Shown here: in pieces, positions 11,540 through 13,881 of the stretch
Numbering within the stretch: the first letter of the stretch is position 1
Layout of the letters: each line of letters begins with the position of its first letter
NCBI GenBank assembly: GCA_016185815.1
Contig: JACPMT010000017.1
Coordinates: 1-13,881 of the forward strand
Direction of reading: 5' to 3'
Origin: Candidatus Woesearchaeota archaeon
Lineage (GTDB): Archaea > Nanobdellota > Nanobdellia > Woesearchaeales > GW2011-AR4
DNA length: 13,881 nucleotides
Notes under the pieces: model-generated
Seen by the model: the letters and a program-made list of their open reading frames with translations, nothing else
The model's database searches: none
What the model was told of the DNA's origin: nothing
Translations under genes and position numbers: made by a program

Positions 11540-11938
11540 ATGACAACAAAGATGATTACTGCCAATAATGTGCAGAAAGGCACATCCATCATCCTTGATG
11601 GCGCGCCATGCAAGGTTGTTGATGTGGAGATTTCAAAGCCAGGCAAGCACGGCCATTCAAAAGTCAGGATATCCGCTGTTGGGCTTATAGATGAAAAAAA
11701 GAGAATTGTTGTGATGCCTGGGCATGACAATATTGAAGTTCCGATCATAGGGAAGAGGACAGCGCAGGTTTTGAGCCTGCATGGCGACATGGCAAATGTG
11801 ATGGACTCTGAAACTTATGAGACATTTGACCTGAAAGTTCCGGAGGAATTCAAAGGGCAGGTTGTTGAAGGCTCTTCTGTGCTTTACTGGACAATTATGA
11901 ATGAAAAAGTAATAAAGCAAGTGAAAGGTGCTGATTAA
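11540..11938 (+). CDS. eif5a: Translation factor aIF5A
   Basis: aIF5A promotes peptide bond formation at stalling sequences and carries a hypusine or deoxyhypusine residue. The 132-residue product has the modification loop SKPGKHGHSKVRI, in which K36 of GKHGH is the modified lysine, followed by the C-terminal OB-fold domain (about residues 75-132). An enzyme of the deoxyhypusine synthase type would be needed and is not in the window. The gene has a TATA box and a GGTGG ribosome binding site. The next gene (eL40) begins on the base right after its stop codon, so coupling is expected. Confidence 0.96.
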   Translation: MTTKMITANNVQKGTSIILDGAPCKVVDVEISKPGKHGHSKVRISAVGLIDEKKRIVVMPGHDNIEVPIIGKRTAQVLSLHGDMANVMDSETYETFDLKVPEEFKGQVVEGSSVLYWTIMNEKVIKQVKGAD

Positions 11939-12100
11939 ATGGTTAAATTCCACGAAGCCGAAGTCAGAAGATTCAGGAATGTGTTTGTATGCAGAAAATG
12001 CAAGAGCAAGGTTAAAGCGCCAAACATGAAGATAATACAGGGCAAGGTCAGCTGCAGGAGATGCGGAGGCAAGGCATTCAAGGCAGTCAGAAAGAAGTAA
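11939..12100 (+). CDS. rpl40e: Large ribosomal subunit protein eL40
   Basis: The 53-residue ORF has the eL40 pattern: MVKFHEAEVRRFRNVFVCRKCKSK at the start, with CRKC (18-21) and CRRC (39-42) forming a zinc ribbon, and a basic C-terminus (KAFKAVRKK). The RRFRNVFVCRKC segment and the spacing of the two CxxC pairs fit archaeal L40e (about 50 residues, no ubiquitin fusion). It directly abuts the aIF5A stop and precedes the protease-like gene by one base. Confidence 0.88.
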   Translation: MVKFHEAEVRRFRNVFVCRKCKSKVKAPNMKIIQGKVSCRRCGGKAFKAVRKK

Positions 12101-12101
12101 A

Positions 12102-13295
12102 ATGCTTGATTTCCAAACAATTGCTGCTATTGCTTTTCTGGTTATTCTGACAATCTTTCTTTATATCAAAAGAAAAAAATTAGATACTAAATTTTTAATT
12201 CCCTATTTTCTGTATTTTTCAATGTACAAGACAACATGGGGCTTAAAGCTAATGGATTCTGTGGCTAAAAAATACAGGAGGTTTATGATTTACATTGGAT
12301 ATGCAGGGATTTTGGTTGGATTTCTGGGAATGGTTTTGATTAGCTACGGGCTGATAAGCAACATATACGTCTTGTTTACAAAGCCGGAGGCAATGCCCGG
12401 TGTTGGATTGGTGCTTCCGTTCAAGGCAAAAGGAATTTTCTTTGTTCCTTTCTTTTACTGGATAATATCAATTTTTGTGATTGCTGCTGTGCATGAATTT
12501 TCGCACGGATTGATTGCAAGGGCCAACAATCTGAAAGTGAAGTCAAGCGGATTTGCATTCCTTGGGTTGATAGTTCCGATAATTCCAGCTGCCTTTGTCG
12601 AGCCTGACGAGAAAGAGCTTAGGAAAAGGCCTCACAAGGAACAGTTAAGCGTTTTTGCAGCAGGGCCATTTTCAAATATCGCAATAGCATTCCTGTTTTT
12701 AGCAATTGCCTCGTTTATTCTTGCTCCAATAGCAAATGCAATAATTGAGCCGAATGGAGTGAAAGTTAGTGATTATGTCAAAGGAAAGGATAAAACAAAA
12801 TTTCCTGCTGAAAGCGCTGGAATTAAAATTGGAGAGGTAATTCAAGAAGCTGATAATCAACCAGTCGCTTATGTCAATAACTTATCAGCAATATTAAAAA
12901 CAAAAAAACCAAATGATTTAATTGCAATAAAGACTGACAAATCAGCTTATGAAGTAAAATTAACTAAAAACCCCGAGAATGAAACTCTTGCTTATATTGG
13001 GGCTTATCTCGAGCAGAGCACAAAGATAAAGGATAATATAAAAGCAAATTATGGCGAGTTTATTCCAAATGCCTTGATATGGGTTTATGGCTTGTTCGTG
13101 ATTTTAGTTGTCTTAAATTTCGGGATTGGATTGTTTAATCTAGTTCCAATCGGCCCTCTTTATGGCGGAAGGATGCTGCAATTGGTTCTGCATAGAATTT
13201 TTGACAAGGAAAAAGGCAACAAATACTGGTACTATATCGGAATGTTTTTCTTGGTGTTGATTTTTATAAATATAGCGGCTGGGTTTGTGAAGTGA
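12102..13295 (+). CDS. Site-2-protease-family (M50) membrane protein with PDZ domain; third ligand position altered
   Basis: The 397-residue membrane protein carries HEFSH (131-135, HExxH) in a membrane helix and a PDZ-like domain (about 218-300, AGIKIGEVIQEADNQPV) between membrane segments. Hydrophobic helices lie at about 8-22, 63-90, 112-137, 148-164, 186-210, 322-352 and 375-395. The second active-site motif, usually NxxPxxxxDGG in M50 enzymes, reads NLVPIGPLYGG at 346-356, so the usual Asp metal ligand is Tyr354 (TAT at 13161-13163; GAT would give Asp). This may weaken or abolish proteolysis, or a different residue may act as ligand. M50 site-2 proteases cut within membranes. The gene follows eL40 by one base and likely belongs to the aIF5A operon. 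Confidence 0.85.
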   Translation: MLDFQTIAAIAFLVILTIFLYIKRKKLDTKFLIPYFLYFSMYKTTWGLKLMDSVAKKYRRFMIYIGYAGILVGFLGMVLISYGLISNIYVLFTKPEAMPGVGLVLPFKAKGIFFVPFFYWIISIFVIAAVHEFSHGLIARANNLKVKSSGFAFLGLIVPIIPAAFVEPDEKELRKRPHKEQLSVFAAGPFSNIAIAFLFLAIASFILAPIANAIIEPNGVKVSDYVKGKDKTKFPAESAGIKIGEVIQEADNQPVAYVNNLSAILKTKKPNDLIAIKTDKSAYEVKLTKNPENETLAYIGAYLEQSTKIKDNIKANYGEFIPNALIWVYGLFVILVVLNFGIGLFNLVPIGPLYGGRMLQLVLHRIFDKEKGNKYWYYIGMFFLVLIFINIAAGFVK

Positions 13296-13307
13296 AGAAA
13301 GAGAAAA

Positions 13308-13811
13308 TTATGATTTAGTTTCTTGAACTTCTTGTAATGGCAAGCCTGCTTTTGATGCCTTCTTATACAAACTTCTGGGAAGGTTTTCTATTCTAAATCC
13401 GGTGATTTTTGGTTTTAAACCCTTTTTTCCATACTCGTCAATAAAACCTGCAACTACATAAAGCGTTACGCTGCCACGAGGGCTTATTACTGTTTTTAGT
13501 TCGCCTTGTAAATTTTTTTTATTACTTGCCCCCCTAGTTATAGGAAGTAAAGACTCCACTATTGCACCTACGTCTTCTTCAGCTGTTTCAATGGCGATGT
13601 CCCACCCGTATGCGCCTCTTACATGGCGCAGAACATGTCTTTTTTCTTTAAGATCTGGAAGTGACATTGTACTGACTGTTACGTCTATAGATTTAAAATA
13701 TATTTCAAAATGTTCTATTGCACTAGCAGATCTCAACTGTGCAGTTGTATAATTTGCATCAGGAGGCATTTCATATGTTTTTAGTCCAAACAATACATCA
13801 GTCAAACTCAT
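13308..13811 (-). CDS. Protein of unknown function
   Basis: I do not recognise this 167-residue protein. It starts MSLTDVLFGLKTYEMPPDAN and has no clear membrane segment or signal peptide. A possible alpha/beta part (about 35-130, including HFEIYFKSIDVTVSTMSLPDLKEK, VRGAYGWDIAIE and TLYVVAGFIDEYGKK) is followed by a Lys-rich C-terminal region (131-167). There are no cysteines and no obvious catalytic motif. A TATA box 26 bp before the start supports transcription. The gene converges on the M50-like gene with only 12 bases between them. Confidence 0.7.
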   Translation of the reverse strand: MSLTDVLFGLKTYEMPPDANYTTAQLRSASAIEHFEIYFKSIDVTVSTMSLPDLKEKRHVLRHVRGAYGWDIAIETAEEDVGAIVESLLPITRGASNKKNLQGELKTVISPRGSVTLYVVAGFIDEYGKKGLKPKITGFRIENLPRSLYKKASKAGLPLQEVQETKS

Positions 13812-13832
13812 AATCTAAGCTAAAATAGTTTT

Positions 13833-13842
13833 CTTTATAAAT
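13833..13842 (-). promoter_or_regulatory. TATA box of the gene at 13308-13811
   Basis: Minus-strand ATTTATAAAG is centred about 26 bp before the ATG at 13811, the leaderless spacing seen elsewhere in the window. It supports the chosen start and shows the ORF is probably expressed. Confidence 0.55.
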
Positions 13843-13881
13843 TTTTCCTCACTTTACCACTCCAAAATTAATACACTAAAA

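Noticed and set aside
1..13881. CRISPR array, insertion sequence, prophage or defence island
   Set aside because: No regularly spaced repeats, transposase, integrase, cas or phage structural genes were seen on either strand.

Overview
This window looks like a chromosome segment from an archaeon, most likely a small-genome DPANN lineage of the Woesearchaeales/Pacearchaeales/Nanoarchaeota type. Archaeal markers include a DnaG-type primase, the archaeal/eukaryal form of TrpRS, prefoldin beta, RNA polymerase subunit P (Rpo12), ribosomal proteins eL43 (L37Ae) and eL40, release factor aRF1, aIF5A, a 69-residue histone and a tRNA with bulge-helix-bulge (BHB) introns. Many start codons lie 25-28 bp downstream of a TATA box, which is the leaderless archaeal pattern. 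The DPANN placement is an inference from AT-richness, compact gene spacing and the style of the small membrane and thioredoxin-like proteins; no 16S gene is present.

Layout. 1-612: 3' end of dnaG (+). 681-1176: a RelB-like antitoxin (+) and a RelE/ParE-like toxin (-) that converge, with stop codons sharing CTAA. 1217-2407: a membrane-anchored tandem thioredoxin-fold protein (-), divergent from a HerA/DUF87 ATPase (2527-3843, +). 3840-4463: MgtC-like and small membrane proteins (-). 4464-4754: a non-coding stretch rich in hairpins, with a near-exact repeat of the trpS 3' end. 4755-5846: trpS (-). 5882-7379: a DMT/EamA transporter and ribulose-phosphate 3-epimerase (-). 7432-8952: an information-processing cluster (-) transcribed in the order eL43, Rpo12, prefoldin beta, UPF0147, COG1325-like RNA-binding protein, a piece of the archaeal exosome/translation superoperon. 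9026-9166: tRNA-Pro(UGG) (-). 9290-10390: aRF1 (+). 10537-11205: a SprT-like zinc metalloprotease (+). 11252-11461: histone (+). 11540-13295: aIF5A, eL40 and a site-2-protease-like membrane protein (+), abutting. 13308-13811: an unrecognised protein (-).

The most striking find is the tRNA-Pro gene. Read continuously it has a defective acceptor stem and an over-long T loop. Both faults disappear if two BHB introns are removed: a 45-nt intron inside the acceptor stem (between positions 3 and 4) and a 20-nt intron in the T loop (59/60). The spliced product is a regular 76-nt tRNA. Other points of interest are aRF1 without its C-terminal mini-domain, a site-2 protease whose third metal ligand position is Tyr instead of Asp, the convergent toxin-antitoxin pair, and the structured 3' region of trpS.
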